This document shows, piece by piece, positions 35,467 to 44,302 of a stretch of 64,000 nucleotides of DNA. Below the pieces are notes generated by a model. The model did not search any database and had not been told where the DNA came from. It worked only from the letters and a program-made list of their open reading frames with translations. The translations under genes and the position numbers were made by a program. The number at the start of each line of letters is the position of its first letter. Position 1 is the stretch's first letter. Origin of the DNA: Xanthomonas floridensis (GTDB lineage: Bacteria > Pseudomonadota > Gammaproteobacteria > Xanthomonadales > Xanthomonadaceae). The stretch covers positions 1 through 64,000 of the forward strand of contig NZ_LXNG01000019.1 of the NCBI RefSeq assembly GCF_001642575.1. Direction: 5' to 3'.

Positions 35467-36957
35467 ATGCACGACACGCGCGCGATTCGATCGCACTTTG
35501 GCTGGTTCAAACGGCGTCGCCAGCTGCAACTGGACGAGGTCACCGTGGTGGACCGCGGCATGCTGCGCAAGGCCGTTGGCGCGGCAGCGCTGGGCAATGC
35601 GATGGAGTGGTTCGATTTCGGCGTGTACGGCTATCTGGCGGTGACGCTGGGCCAGGTGTTCTTTCCGGCCAGCAACCCCACCGCGCAGCTGATCGCCACC
35701 TTCGCCACCTTCACCGTGGCGTTCCTGGTGCGGCCCATCGGCGGCATGGTGTTCGGCCCGCTGGGCGACCGCTACGGGCGTCAGAAGGTGTTGGCGGCCA
35801 CGATGATCCTGATGGCCTTGGGCACCTTCAGTATCGGCCTGATTCCCTCCTACGAACGCATCGGCCTGTGGGCACCGGCCTTGCTGTTGCTCGCGCGCTT
35901 GTTGCAAGGCTTTTCCACCGGCGGCGAATACGGCGGCGCGGCCACCTTCATCGCCGAATACGCCACCGACCGCAATCGCGGCCTGATGGGCAGCTGGCTG
36001 GAATTCGGTACGCTGGGCGGCTACATCGCCGGCGCCGCCACGGTGACCGCGTTGCACATGAGCGTGACTCCGGCGCAGATGCTGGACTGGGGCTGGCGGG
36101 TGCCGTTCCTGATCGCCGGCCCGCTTGGCCTGCTGGGCCTGTACATGCGCATGAAGCTGGAAGAAACCCCGGCATTTCGCGCCTACACCGAGCAGTCGGA
36201 GCAGCGCGAACGTGAAACCGCCGGCCAGGGCCTGATGACGCTGCTGCGCCTGCACTGGCCCCAGCTGCTCAAGTGCGTGGGCCTGGTGCTGGTGTTCAAC
36301 GTTACCGACTACATGCTGCTGACCTACATGCCCAGCTACCTCAGCGTCACCATGGGCTATGCCGAGAGCAAGGGCTTGCTGCTGATCATCCTGGTGATGC
36401 TGGTGATGATGCCGCTCAACATCGTCGGCGGCCTGTTCAGCGACAGGCTGGGCCGCCGCCCAATGATCATCGGTGCCTGCATTGCGCTGTTTGTGCTGGC
36501 GATTCCGTGCCTGTTGCTGATCGGCAGCGGCTCGGATGCGCTGATCTTCCTTGGCTTGATGCTGCTGGGCCTGGCGCTGGTGTGCTTTACCAGTTCGATG
36601 CCGTCCACGTTGCCGGCGCTGTTCTATACGCCGGTGCGCTACAGCGCCCTGTCGATCGCCTTCAATGTGTCGGTGTCGTTGTTCGGCGGCACCACGCCGC
36701 TGGTGACCGCCTGGCTGGTGGAGCGCACCGGCGACCCGTTGGTGCCGGCGTATTACCTGATGGGCGCGGCGGCGATCGGGCTGGTGACGATGCTGTTCGT
36801 GCGCGAAACCGCCGGCCTGCCGCTGCGCGGCTCGCCGCCGGCGGTGGCCAGCGATGCGGAAGCGCGTGCGTTGTTGCAGACCGATAGCCCGGTCACGGTG
36901 GATGCGCAGCTGCCGCTGGCCAACCCGCCGTCGGTGGGCCAGCCGCGTACCGCTTGA
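35467..36957 (+). CDS. ProP-like MFS proline/betaine:proton symporter
   Basis: A 496-residue MFS protein of the metabolite:H+ symporter group. The group signature GNAMEWFDFGVYGYLAVTLG opens helix 1. It continues with GGMVFGPLGDRYGRQKVLA, LLQGFSTGGEYGGAATFIAE and WRVPFLIAGPLGLLGLYMR. A hydrophilic C-terminus of ~60 residues lacks a clear coiled coil, unlike E. coli ProP. The ATG at 35467 follows GGAG by 8 nt. Uptake of proline, betaine or related solutes is inferred from the group; citrate/ketoglutarate relatives cannot be ruled out. Confidence 0.8.
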   Translation: MHDTRAIRSHFGWFKRRRQLQLDEVTVVDRGMLRKAVGAAALGNAMEWFDFGVYGYLAVTLGQVFFPASNPTAQLIATFATFTVAFLVRPIGGMVFGPLGDRYGRQKVLAATMILMALGTFSIGLIPSYERIGLWAPALLLLARLLQGFSTGGEYGGAATFIAEYATDRNRGLMGSWLEFGTLGGYIAGAATVTALHMSVTPAQMLDWGWRVPFLIAGPLGLLGLYMRMKLEETPAFRAYTEQSEQRERETAGQGLMTLLRLHWPQLLKCVGLVLVFNVTDYMLLTYMPSYLSVTMGYAESKGLLLIILVMLVMMPLNIVGGLFSDRLGRRPMIIGACIALFVLAIPCLLLIGSGSDALIFLGLMLLGLALVCFTSSMPSTLPALFYTPVRYSALSIAFNVSVSLFGGTTPLVTAWLVERTGDPLVPAYYLMGAAAIGLVTMLFVRETAGLPLRGSPPAVASDAEARALLQTDSPVTVDAQLPLANPPSVGQPRTA

Positions 36958-36988
36958 GAGCGGCTGGCCCACCGACGGCGCTCACCAC

Positions 36989-37086
36989 CAGGCGGGCGCG
37001 GTCGGCGCTTGGTGTGGCATGGACCACGCGCCCACTCCGGTTCCTGGGCGCCGACCTGACGACCCGCTCGCTACGTTGTGGTAGCC
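36989..37086. repeat. Dispersed palindromic repeat, copy A
   Basis: It begins CAGGCGGGCGCGG, contains CACTCCGGTTCCT and ends CTGACGACCCGCTCGCTACG then TTGTGGTAGCC. It aligns along its whole length with copy B at 39796-39926. It fills the gap between the ProP-like gene and the convergent SRPBCC gene. Confidence 0.7.
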
Positions 37087-37108
37087 GCTGTTGGCCTGGC
37101 GCTGGCGC

Positions 37109-37567
37109 TCAGCGCAGCGCCGGATCACGGGTATCGGGCATGTCCGGATACGGCATGCCCTGCCCGGTTTCGACGTGGCGCTTGAGGCTGCTGCCCAGGA
37201 AGAACTGCCAGCCCTGGCGGCAGAGCTCCAGGCACGGCGACTCGCGGTAGCCGGACTGCACGAAGTCCACGCGCGTGCCTTCGCCGGTGGAGACCAGATC
37301 GAAGCGCATCACCGTGCCCTCCCAGGCGCTGGTGTCGAGCATGTTGGAGCGCTCGCAGCGCCAGCACACCAGCCGATGGTCGGCGCCGGCATCGATGCGC
37401 AGCTCCACGCGCCAGCCGTGGCCGCTCCAGTCCAGGCAGACGCGGCCGTCGACCTGACTCACCTCGCGCGTCCACCAACGTGCCAGTTGCGCCGGCTCGG
37501 ACAGTGCGGCGGAGACCACCTCCGGTGCGGCGGCAATCACCACGCTATGGCGGATCTCGTGTTTCAT
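37109..37567 (-). CDS. SRPBCC-domain protein
   Basis: A 152-residue START-like protein: EIRHSVVIAAAPEVVSAALS, QLARWWTREVSQVDG, then the strands LVCWRCERSNMLDTSAWEGT and a C-terminal helix (CLELCRQGWQFFLGSSLKRH). This is the AHSA1/SRPBCC pattern, with more cysteines than usual. The ATG at 37567 starts directly at the domain; the upstream extension to 37666 looks non-coding, and no good ribosome-binding site is seen. The ligand is unknown. Confidence 0.8.
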   Translation of the reverse strand: MKHEIRHSVVIAAAPEVVSAALSEPAQLARWWTREVSQVDGRVCLDWSGHGWRVELRIDAGADHRLVCWRCERSNMLDTSAWEGTVMRFDLVSTGEGTRVDFVQSGYRESPCLELCRQGWQFFLGSSLKRHVETGQGMPYPDMPDTRDPALR

Positions 37568-37698
37568 GTCGAGGGCATTGGCTGCGTAGATGCCGATGAT
37601 GGCGCATTTTGCCCGCCAATTGCAGCCTTGCACGGTGTGCGGGTACGGCGCTCGTCCAACGCTCACATGGCGCTGGGTACCATCGGCACGGTCCTTCG

Positions 37699-38532
37699 AT
37701 GAGCAGAGCAGGCATGACGACGCTTCCGATACCGGTGATGGACGCTGCCGCGCAGCGCGACCTGACTACCGCCCATGCGTTACTGGAAAACCCCGGTGTG
37801 GCGGCCCAACTGGCCAATGCGCTGGGCGCGCCGATCGAGAGCCTGATCAGCAAGCGGCTGCCCAAGCTGGTGACCCGCAGCATCGATGCCGCCACCCGCC
37901 GCGCCTTGCAGGTGGCGATGAAATCGGCGCTGCTGAGCCTGCGCGGCAAGACCGACGCGCCACAGCCGGCATCCACCGCCCGCCACACCCTGGCGGTGGC
38001 GGTGGCCGGCGGCGCAGGCGGCTTTTTCGGCCTGCCCGGGTTGATGGTGGAGCTGCCGCTGACCACCACGGTGATGCTGCGCTCGATCGCCGATATCGCC
38101 CGTGCCGAAGGCGAATCGCTGCAGGACCCGGACACCGCGCTGGCCTGCCTGGAAGTGCTGGCGCACGGCGGCCGCAGCGCGGTCGACGATGGCGCCGAAT
38201 CGGGCTACTTCGCGGTGCGCACGGCCATGGCACAACAGCTCAGTGCGGCCGCCCGTCATGTCGCCGCGCACGGCTTTGCCAGCAAGGGCGCACCGGCGCT
38301 GGTCTCGTTGGTCTCACGCATCGCCGCCAAGTTCTCGGTCAACGTGGGCGAGAAGCTCGCCGTGCAGGCGGTGCCGCTGGTGGGCGCAGTGAGCGGTGCC
38401 ACGCTCAACACGGTCTTCATTCGCCACTTCCAGGCGATGGCACGCGGCCACTTCATCGTGCGCCGGCTGGAGCGACAGTTCGGCACCGACGCGGTGCGGC
38501 GTGCGTATGAGGCGCTGCCATCGCCGCGCTGA
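37699..38532 (+). CDS. EcsC-family protein
   Basis: A 277-residue protein with the EcsC features: LISKRLPKLVTRSIDAATRR, the Gly-rich amphipathic segment AVAGGAGGFFGLPGLMVELP, ADIARAEGESLQDPDTALAC and a final KLAVQAVPLVGAVSGATLNT helix. The central region (~110-135) may dip into the membrane. The start could be the ATG at 37699 or 37714. EcsC was named from a Bacillus ABC-transporter operon, but no transporter is adjacent here; function is unknown. Confidence 0.8.
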   Translation: MSRAGMTTLPIPVMDAAAQRDLTTAHALLENPGVAAQLANALGAPIESLISKRLPKLVTRSIDAATRRALQVAMKSALLSLRGKTDAPQPASTARHTLAVAVAGGAGGFFGLPGLMVELPLTTTVMLRSIADIARAEGESLQDPDTALACLEVLAHGGRSAVDDGAESGYFAVRTAMAQQLSAAARHVAAHGFASKGAPALVSLVSRIAAKFSVNVGEKLAVQAVPLVGAVSGATLNTVFIRHFQAMARGHFIVRRLERQFGTDAVRRAYEALPSPR

Positions 38533-38614
38533 GAGGTAACGCATCGGGTCGATCAGCCGTACCTTGACTGATCGGCCCGATCCCTAACGTATGCAAGCTG
38601 TCGTCAGGCCTCCG

Positions 38615-38971
38615 TCAAATCGGTTGCGCCGTACACAGCGCGCGTGCGGTGGCCGATCCAATGAACTGGTTATTGGCGTCACTCACCATCACCGTGGCGT
38701 TGATGAAGGTATCGCCCCGCAGACAATAGAAAGAACAGTCGGAACTATTTGTGCAGTTTCTAGGGAAAATGGCACCGGCCGTGTTACTGAAACTCCATGC
38801 ATATTTGAATGGCTGCGGAGACCCGGGACTATCTACCCCTGCCCAGCAATAATCACTGCCTGTGCAATCAAGCAGCACGGTTGATGCCTGTGCGTTAGCG
38901 CTCGGCGCGTAGGTCAGGCTGGCAGCCGCCAACAAGATACTTGTGGTGCAAAAAGCAACGGCCTTGTTCAT
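38615..38971 (-). CDS. Small secreted cysteine-rich protein
   Basis: A 118-residue protein with a clear signal peptide (MNKAVAFCTTSILLAAASLT, cut after SANAQA). The mature part has six cysteines (DCTGSDYCWAG, NCTNSSDCSFYC, RALC), suggesting disulfide-stabilised beta structure, plus YAWSFSNTAGAIF and FINATVMVSDANNQFIGSA, which resemble an Ig-like beta sandwich. The ATG at 38971 has GAGG 8 nt upstream; MCMN at 38977 would lie too close to it. No family was recognised. The gene is AT-richer than its neighbours. Confidence 0.75.
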   Translation of the reverse strand: MNKAVAFCTTSILLAAASLTYAPSANAQASTVLLDCTGSDYCWAGVDSPGSPQPFKYAWSFSNTAGAIFPRNCTNSSDCSFYCLRGDTFINATVMVSDANNQFIGSATARALCTAQPI

Positions 38972-39155
38972 GCACATGTCCTCGTGAGTAAGTCCCCCCG
39001 GCGAGATAGTGCATCGTTGGCACATCAAGAGATGGGATGTAGATCCATCTTTCATCTGCTTATTACCAGAGACGTCCTGATCGGCAATCTGGTCACTTGA
39101 CCTCGCATGGCGCGTCACCAGGCATAATCGGGAACTCAAAAAGCATTCCAGTACG

Positions 39156-39791
39156 ATGACCAAGCCCTTCTCACCCGCCTCCGCACGCAACCGCGATCCA
39201 ATCCTTGCGGTGCTGCAGCGGCACTTCGCCGATCGCCACCACGTGCTGGAAATCGGCGCGGGCACCGGCCAGCACGCCGTACACTTCGCTGCCGCGATGC
39301 CGTGGCTGCAGTGGCAGGCCAGCGACCACGCCGATCATCTGCCCGGCATGCAGCAGTGGCTGGACGAGGCGGCGCTGCCCAACACACCGGCGCCGGTCGC
39401 CATGCAGGCCGTGCTGACGCCCACGCCTGGGCTGGCACCATTGCCGAGCTTGCCCGTGCTGCCCGATGGCCAGCGGGGTTTCGATGCGATCTACAGCGCC
39501 AATACCTTGCACATCATGGGCTGGCCGCAGGTACAGGCCTTGTTCGCCGGCCTGCCTGCGGTGATGGCGCCGCAGGCGGTGCTGGCGATCTATGGGCCCT
39601 TCAACCGCGATGGCCGGTTCACCAGCGACAGCAATCGCGACTTCGATGCGATGTTGCGCGCGCGCGATGCGGCATCGGGGATTCGCGATGCGGCCGACGT
39701 GGACGCGCTGGCCGCGCAGGTGGGCTTGCAGCTGCTGGAAGACGTGGAAATGCCAGCCAACAACCGCTGCCGGGTATGGCGTCGGAGTTAG
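39156..39791 (+). CDS. DUF938 SAM-dependent methyltransferase-like protein
   Basis: A 211-residue class I methyltransferase-like protein. Motif I is HHVLEIGAGTGQHAVHFA, followed by WQASDHADHLPGMQQWLDEA. Later conserved parts are FDAIYSANTLHIMGWPQVQA, VLAIYGPFNRDGRFTSDSN and FDAMLRARDAASGIRD. The N-terminal FSPASARNRDPILAVL is typical of DUF938. The substrate is unknown for the family. It ends five bases before repeat copy B. Confidence 0.85.
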   Translation: MTKPFSPASARNRDPILAVLQRHFADRHHVLEIGAGTGQHAVHFAAAMPWLQWQASDHADHLPGMQQWLDEAALPNTPAPVAMQAVLTPTPGLAPLPSLPVLPDGQRGFDAIYSANTLHIMGWPQVQALFAGLPAVMAPQAVLAIYGPFNRDGRFTSDSNRDFDAMLRARDAASGIRDAADVDALAAQVGLQLLEDVEMPANNRCRVWRRS

Positions 39792-39795
39792 AGCA

Positions 39796-39926
39796 GCTAA
39801 CAAAACTACTGCGCAGCCGCCAGGCGGGCGCGGCCGGTGCTCGGAATCGGCATGTACCACCCGTACACTCCGGTTCCTCCGCGCCGTTCACACCCGCCTG
39901 ACGACTGCTCGCTACGTTTTGTTAGC
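39796..39926. repeat. Dispersed palindromic repeat, copy B
   Basis: A 131-bp unit with a perfect 11-bp terminal inverted repeat (GCTAACAAAAC ... GTTTTGTTAGC). The adjoining arms also match imperfectly on opposite strands (CAGCCGCCAGGCGGGCG against the complement of CACCCGCCTGACGACTG). It shares its length with copy A at 36989, and shorter pieces with 34965-35285. Confidence 0.8.
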
Positions 39927-40111
39927 CACTCTTAGAGCCTATTGACGCTTGCCGCGCGCCAGGCGGTGCCGTTGCTGACGCTGCATCGCATCCGCGCCAG
40001 CGGCTGCGGTCCCCGCATTGCCGAGTACGCAACGCTGCGTTATCGCTTGCGGTGTCGTCGTCGTGGCCACGACGCACTGCGCGCCGGATCGCACGCGGCG
40101 GGGCACGTATG

Positions 40112-40249
40112 TCATTGCTGCGGTGGATCGCGGCGCACCGCCTGCGGTGTCTTGCCGGTCCAGACCCGGAACGCGCGAACGAACGCGTTGGGATCTTCAA
40201 ACCCGAGCAGCAAGGCGATCTCTGTGCAGGACATCAGGGTGTTGCGCAG
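40112..40249 (-). pseudogene. C-terminal remnant of an AraC-family regulator
   Basis: About 45 residues reproduce the last helix-turn-helix of an AraC regulator: SCTEIALLLGFEDPNAFVRA, then FRVWTGKTPQAVRR at the stop. Upstream in the same frame, AraC similarity ends at about 40249, where the 3' end of the 40305-42047 gene approaches. The first helix-turn-helix and sensor domain are absent. It lies close to repeat copy B, so rearrangement is a possible cause. Confidence 0.7.
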
Positions 40250-40304
40250 ATAAGAGCGGCGAACACATCGGCCGCAGCACGCGTAGCGACGGCCTCGCCG
40301 GTAG

Positions 40305-42047
40305 TCAGGCGCGCCTGCGCTCCAGCCACCATGTGGTGGTTGCCGCCACCAGCCACAGCAGCAGCCATGGCCAGCGTGGTCCGGGCTGCGGGGCGGGGCG
40401 CGTCGTTGCAGACGTGGATGCGTGCGCTGCGGCCAATGCCAGCGTGCGCGCGCGCAGTTGCTGCCGGTACAGCGCCGGCGCCTCGTCGGGCGCGCGCACA
40501 TAGATCCAGCGTGGGCCGGGTCCGGCGTGCAGCTGATGCCAGCCGGTGGCTGCCGGCCAGTAGCCGGCGCAGCGCGCTGCGTTGCCGGTGCGTTCGACCA
40601 ACAGAGGCTGGCGGCTGCCATCGGGCGCGCTCACGGCCGCGTCGGCCGCCAGATCGCACAGGCGCATGCGTTGTCCCGACCAGCCCTCCTGCACCGCCGA
40701 TGCTGGCGCACCTGCCGGCCGCGCCACCGCGCCGAGCAATTGTGCCCAGAGCTGCGCATGCAGCGCGCGCTGGCCGGCCAGCACCAGGGTGTAACTGTCC
40801 TGGACCACGCTGACCCCGATGCGCCCGCGCCCGACACTGCGCCACCAACCCAGGGCCGTGCCGTCGCTGGCGCGTGCGGCGATCACCGCATCGCTGGCCT
40901 GCGGCTGCAGGTTGCGGCGTTGCAGCGGCGGCGGGGCGGTCTGTGCGCCGGCATCGCCAGGCGTGCCTGCCGGTGCCAGGGCAACGGCGCTGCTGGCGTC
41001 GCCGCCGGTCACCGCCAGCCCGAGCGCGGCCAAGGCGGTGCGGGTGGCGGCGTCGGCCGGATCGGCCGCCTGCACCAGCACGCCCAGGCCGCGCGCGATC
41101 GCTGCGCTCACCGCCTGCCGTTGCGGTGTGGGCATGGCCAGCAGGCGACGGGTGTCGAGCACCAGCACATCCATCCGGTCCAGGCTGGCGGCGTCCAGGC
41201 TGACCGCATCGCCCAGCTGCAGACCCGCGCTGACGCTGACCTGGCTGCGCGCCACCAGCCCCGCATCGCTGGCCCAGCGGCGCAGGTACTTGAACTCCGG
41301 CTGCGGCGCACCGGCCAGCAGCACCACCCGGGCCGGCGGCACGGCGGCGATCTGCACCGGGACAGCGAGGCGGCCCAGCTTGCCGCCGGCGGCATCGCGC
41401 AGCTGCAGCGCGAACAGCACCTGCCCTGGCGCATTCGCCAGGCCGCGCAGGCGTACCTGGCCATGCGCATCCGGGCGGGCGCGATCGACGCGTTGGCCGG
41501 ACGGGTCGAGCAGCTCGACCTGGGCAGTGGCCACGCCCTGCAGCTGCGCGGTGATGGTGACCACCTGGCCCGGCGCGACGGTGGCCGGTGCCCAGGCCGC
41601 GACCAGCCCGCGTACCGGCGGGCCCAGCGCGGCCTGCACCGCCACGCCTGCCAGGCCATCGCGGTCGCGTGCGGGCAGGCCGTCGCCATGCACCACCACG
41701 CTGGCGGTGCCGGGATTGCGACGCAGCGCAGTCGCCAGGTCGGGCACACGCGGCACTCCGGGCAGGCGGGGGGCTTCCGGCAACGCCACCCACTGCGCGC
41801 CCGGGCGGAGTTGCGCCGGGTCGGTGCCTGCGGTGGCCACCTGCAGCACGCCGGCAGTACCGGTACGCGGTGGCGGCAGCAGCACCGGATAGAGCAGGGT
41901 CGCCAGCACCGGCTGGGCAGCCAGCAACCACCACAGCCGGCCGCGCGCACGCGGCCGGGCTGCCTGCGCGCGCAGCAGCCGGATCCAGCCGACGACCACC
42001 AGCAGCGCCAGCACGGCAGCCACCAGCCAGGGCAGTGCGGTGGTCAT
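40305..42047 (-). CDS. Membrane protein at the end of the MoxR/BatA gene train
   Basis: A 580-residue protein. N-terminal helices (LPWLVAAVLALLVVVGWIRL, and a second near LWWLLAAQPVLATLLYPVLL) are followed by a large periplasmic region. That region includes a beta-sandwich-like segment (~165-235), a Rossmann-like stretch with ARVVLLAGAPQPEFKYLRRW and VLVLDTRRLL, and a last helix (WPWLLLWLVAATTTWWLERR) with a basic end. The middle resembles the glutamine-amidotransferase-like domains seen in BatA-operon membrane proteins, but I cannot name a family. Its ATG overlaps the DUF4175-like stop as ATGA, so it belongs to that operon. Confidence 0.8.
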   Translation of the reverse strand: MTTALPWLVAAVLALLVVVGWIRLLRAQAARPRARGRLWWLLAAQPVLATLLYPVLLPPPRTGTAGVLQVATAGTDPAQLRPGAQWVALPEAPRLPGVPRVPDLATALRRNPGTASVVVHGDGLPARDRDGLAGVAVQAALGPPVRGLVAAWAPATVAPGQVVTITAQLQGVATAQVELLDPSGQRVDRARPDAHGQVRLRGLANAPGQVLFALQLRDAAGGKLGRLAVPVQIAAVPPARVVLLAGAPQPEFKYLRRWASDAGLVARSQVSVSAGLQLGDAVSLDAASLDRMDVLVLDTRRLLAMPTPQRQAVSAAIARGLGVLVQAADPADAATRTALAALGLAVTGGDASSAVALAPAGTPGDAGAQTAPPPLQRRNLQPQASDAVIAARASDGTALGWWRSVGRGRIGVSVVQDSYTLVLAGQRALHAQLWAQLLGAVARPAGAPASAVQEGWSGQRMRLCDLAADAAVSAPDGSRQPLLVERTGNAARCAGYWPAATGWHQLHAGPGPRWIYVRAPDEAPALYRQQLRARTLALAAAHASTSATTRPAPQPGPRWPWLLLWLVAATTTWWLERRRA

Positions 42048-44302
42048 GGCGGTGGCTCCTCACGCAAGGCATCCAGGTAGCGCTGGCCGCGCGCGTCGGC
42101 GGCCGGGCGGCGGCCCACCGGCGCCGGTGGCGCGCTGAGCGTGGGCCACACCAGCGCGCGCAGCTGCGCGCGGCAGCGCAGGCAGGCAGGCTCGCTGCGC
42201 AGGGTTTCCACCGCGGCCGCCACGCTGAGCGGGTCCGGCACCAGGTCCTGGGCGCCCTCCAGCCAGCGGGTGTAGCGATCGAGGATGGCCTCCGGTACCG
42301 CGCCGTCTTCGCCCAGCGCGGTCCACAGCGCCAGCGCCGAGGGGTCCGGTGGCGGGCGGGTGTCCAGGGCGGCGGGGCGGTCGCCCAGTCCGTCGCGCTT
42401 GCCGCTCATGCGCCGGCTCGGATCGATCGGCGGCAATTGCGTGCCGACGCGTGCGAGATAGATGCGCTCGGCCTGCTGCACCTGCTTGATGAAGCCCAGC
42501 GCCTTGTTGGCGAACGGCAGCGCGCGCTCGGGGTGGCCCTGGCGTAATTCGCCCTCGGATTGCCACATCTGGTCGAGCGCGGCGCGCAGCAGGGCACGGG
42601 TCTGCGGGTCCAGCAAGGTGGCCGCTTCGGCGTGGTCGTGGGTGTGGCCGAACTCGGTCAGCACGTCCTGCGCCTGTCCGAAGCCGCTGCGCGCGTGGCC
42701 CCCATCGGCGTGATCGTGGTCGTGGTCGTCCAGGGCTGCCGCGCCGCTGGCGGGTGCAGCGGCATGATCGTGATCGTGATCGGCGTGTGGCTGGGCGGCG
42801 TCGTGGACGTGCTCTGCCGGCGCATCGGCGGTGGGCATGTCGGCCGTGGGCAGGTCATCGGCCGGGTCGTCGCTGGTGGGCGGTGCGTCGGCGGTCGGCG
42901 GGCCCTTGGGCGCGCCTTCGCTCTCTTCGCCCAGGAACTGGCCGTAGCGCAGCCGCAACAGGCGCTGGTCCACGCCGATGGCGTCGGAGCGTTTGAGATA
43001 GGTGGCATCGTCCAGGCGCGGTTTTTCCTTCAGCAGCGCCTGCGCGTCGATGATGATCTGGCGCTGGCTGCGGAAATAGGCCGGCAAGGTCTGCTTGACG
43101 CTGGCCTCCAGGCCGGCGGCCATGGTCTGTTCCGCTGGCGGCCAGCGCAGGATCACGCTGGCGCTGCGGCCTTCCTGCGGGTCGGGCTGGCGGGTGTCGT
43201 GCACGATGAGCTGCGCGATCAGGTCATCGCCGGCGGCCATGCCCAGCGCCTGCGGCTGCAGCGTGGTGGCGAAGCTGCGGCGGGTGGCTGGCCCGCTGCC
43301 GGTGAGCGTGCGGCGCTGGGTGGTGAAGGTGATGTTTTCGCCACTGCCCTGGGCCAGGGTCAGGCGCAGCTCGGCGCCGGCGGCCACGGCGTAATCGTCG
43401 CTGGCTTCGAAGCGCAGGGTCCAGGGGCCATTGGCCGGCGTCCACAGCACCAGGCTCTGCTCGGGCGCGAGCACGCGCACCTGCGGCGCTCGGTCGGGCA
43501 ACACGTCCAGCCGGTGCAGTTGGCGGTCGGCGGGCGTGCCGTCGATGAGGATGCGGTACAGGCTGGCGTACGTGGCGGTCCATTGACCCTGCCACTGATC
43601 GCTGCCGCCCTGCCGAGCCAGCGGGATGAGGCGGCCGTCAGTCAGGCGCAGTGCCACCTTGCGCGGGGCCGGGCTGACCTGCAGCTGCCAGTCCAGCCGG
43701 GTGCCGGCGGGCACGCGCGCATCCAGGCCGGGTAGCCGCGCGGCCGGAAGGCCGGTGTAGGCCGGCGGTGTGCTGCGTAGCTGGGCCCGGCGCAGCTGCG
43801 CAGCGCCGCTGCTGGCACGCGCGGCAGCCACGCGGTCGGTAGGGGCGGCCGGCGGCAGCGCACGCGGCGGCCACAGTAGTAACGCGCCGCAGGCAACCAG
43901 GCCGAGCAGGCTCCAGGGCCACGCGCGCCGCCACGGCCAGGCCGGGCGCAGATCGCGCGGCGTGCTGCGCAGGCGCTGTTCCAGCCGCTGCCGTTGCAGG
44001 GCCTGCAGCGGGCCCAGTTGCGCGGCCGGCACGAACAACAGGTCGCTGCTGTCGTCCAGGTCCGGGTCGCGATCCAGCCGGCGGATCAGCCAGGTCTGGT
44101 CCAGCTGCCGCGCTGCGTGCAGCGCGATGATGGCCAATATCACGACGCCGGCCAGCAACAGCGGCACCACCGCTGCGTGGGCGCCCATCCGCCAGGCCAG
44201 CGCACCCGGCAGCAATGCCAGCGGCCAGCCGAACACCAGCACGCCGGCAGCGCGCCGTCGGCGTGCGGCTTGCCACGCGTGCTGCAGTGCAGGTGTGCTC
44301 AT
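42044..44302 (-). CDS. DUF4175-like membrane protein with His-rich segment
   Basis: A 752-residue protein. Two N-terminal helices (VLVFGWPLALLPGALAWRMG and VVPLLLAGVVILAIIALHAA) and a third near 120 (WSLLGLVACGALLLWPPRAL) are followed by a large periplasmic region with beta-rich and helical parts, as in DUF4175 proteins. A low-complexity stretch near 495-557 holds over a dozen His with Asp (HADHDHDHAAAP, DDHDHDHADGGH, GHTHDHAE), a likely metal-binding segment. A cysteine pair (CLRCR) lies near the end. The ATG overlaps the BatA-like stop as ATGA. It is probably part of an envelope complex with the MoxR/DUF58/BatA products. Confidence 0.8.
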   Translation of the reverse strand: MSTPALQHAWQAARRRRAAGVLVFGWPLALLPGALAWRMGAHAAVVPLLLAGVVILAIIALHAARQLDQTWLIRRLDRDPDLDDSSDLLFVPAAQLGPLQALQRQRLEQRLRSTPRDLRPAWPWRRAWPWSLLGLVACGALLLWPPRALPPAAPTDRVAAARASSGAAQLRRAQLRSTPPAYTGLPAARLPGLDARVPAGTRLDWQLQVSPAPRKVALRLTDGRLIPLARQGGSDQWQGQWTATYASLYRILIDGTPADRQLHRLDVLPDRAPQVRVLAPEQSLVLWTPANGPWTLRFEASDDYAVAAGAELRLTLAQGSGENITFTTQRRTLTGSGPATRRSFATTLQPQALGMAAGDDLIAQLIVHDTRQPDPQEGRSASVILRWPPAEQTMAAGLEASVKQTLPAYFRSQRQIIIDAQALLKEKPRLDDATYLKRSDAIGVDQRLLRLRYGQFLGEESEGAPKGPPTADAPPTSDDPADDLPTADMPTADAPAEHVHDAAQPHADHDHDHAAAPASGAAALDDHDHDHADGGHARSGFGQAQDVLTEFGHTHDHAEAATLLDPQTRALLRAALDQMWQSEGELRQGHPERALPFANKALGFIKQVQQAERIYLARVGTQLPPIDPSRRMSGKRDGLGDRPAALDTRPPPDPSALALWTALGEDGAVPEAILDRYTRWLEGAQDLVPDPLSVAAAVETLRSEPACLRCRAQLRALVWPTLSAPPAPVGRRPAADARGQRYLDALREEPPP

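Noticed and set aside
40422..42080. A 552-codon plus-strand frame opposite the last gene of the MoxR group
   Set aside because: Composition is typical of the complement of a GC-rich gene. The minus-strand frame has membrane helices and an ATGA overlap with its neighbour.
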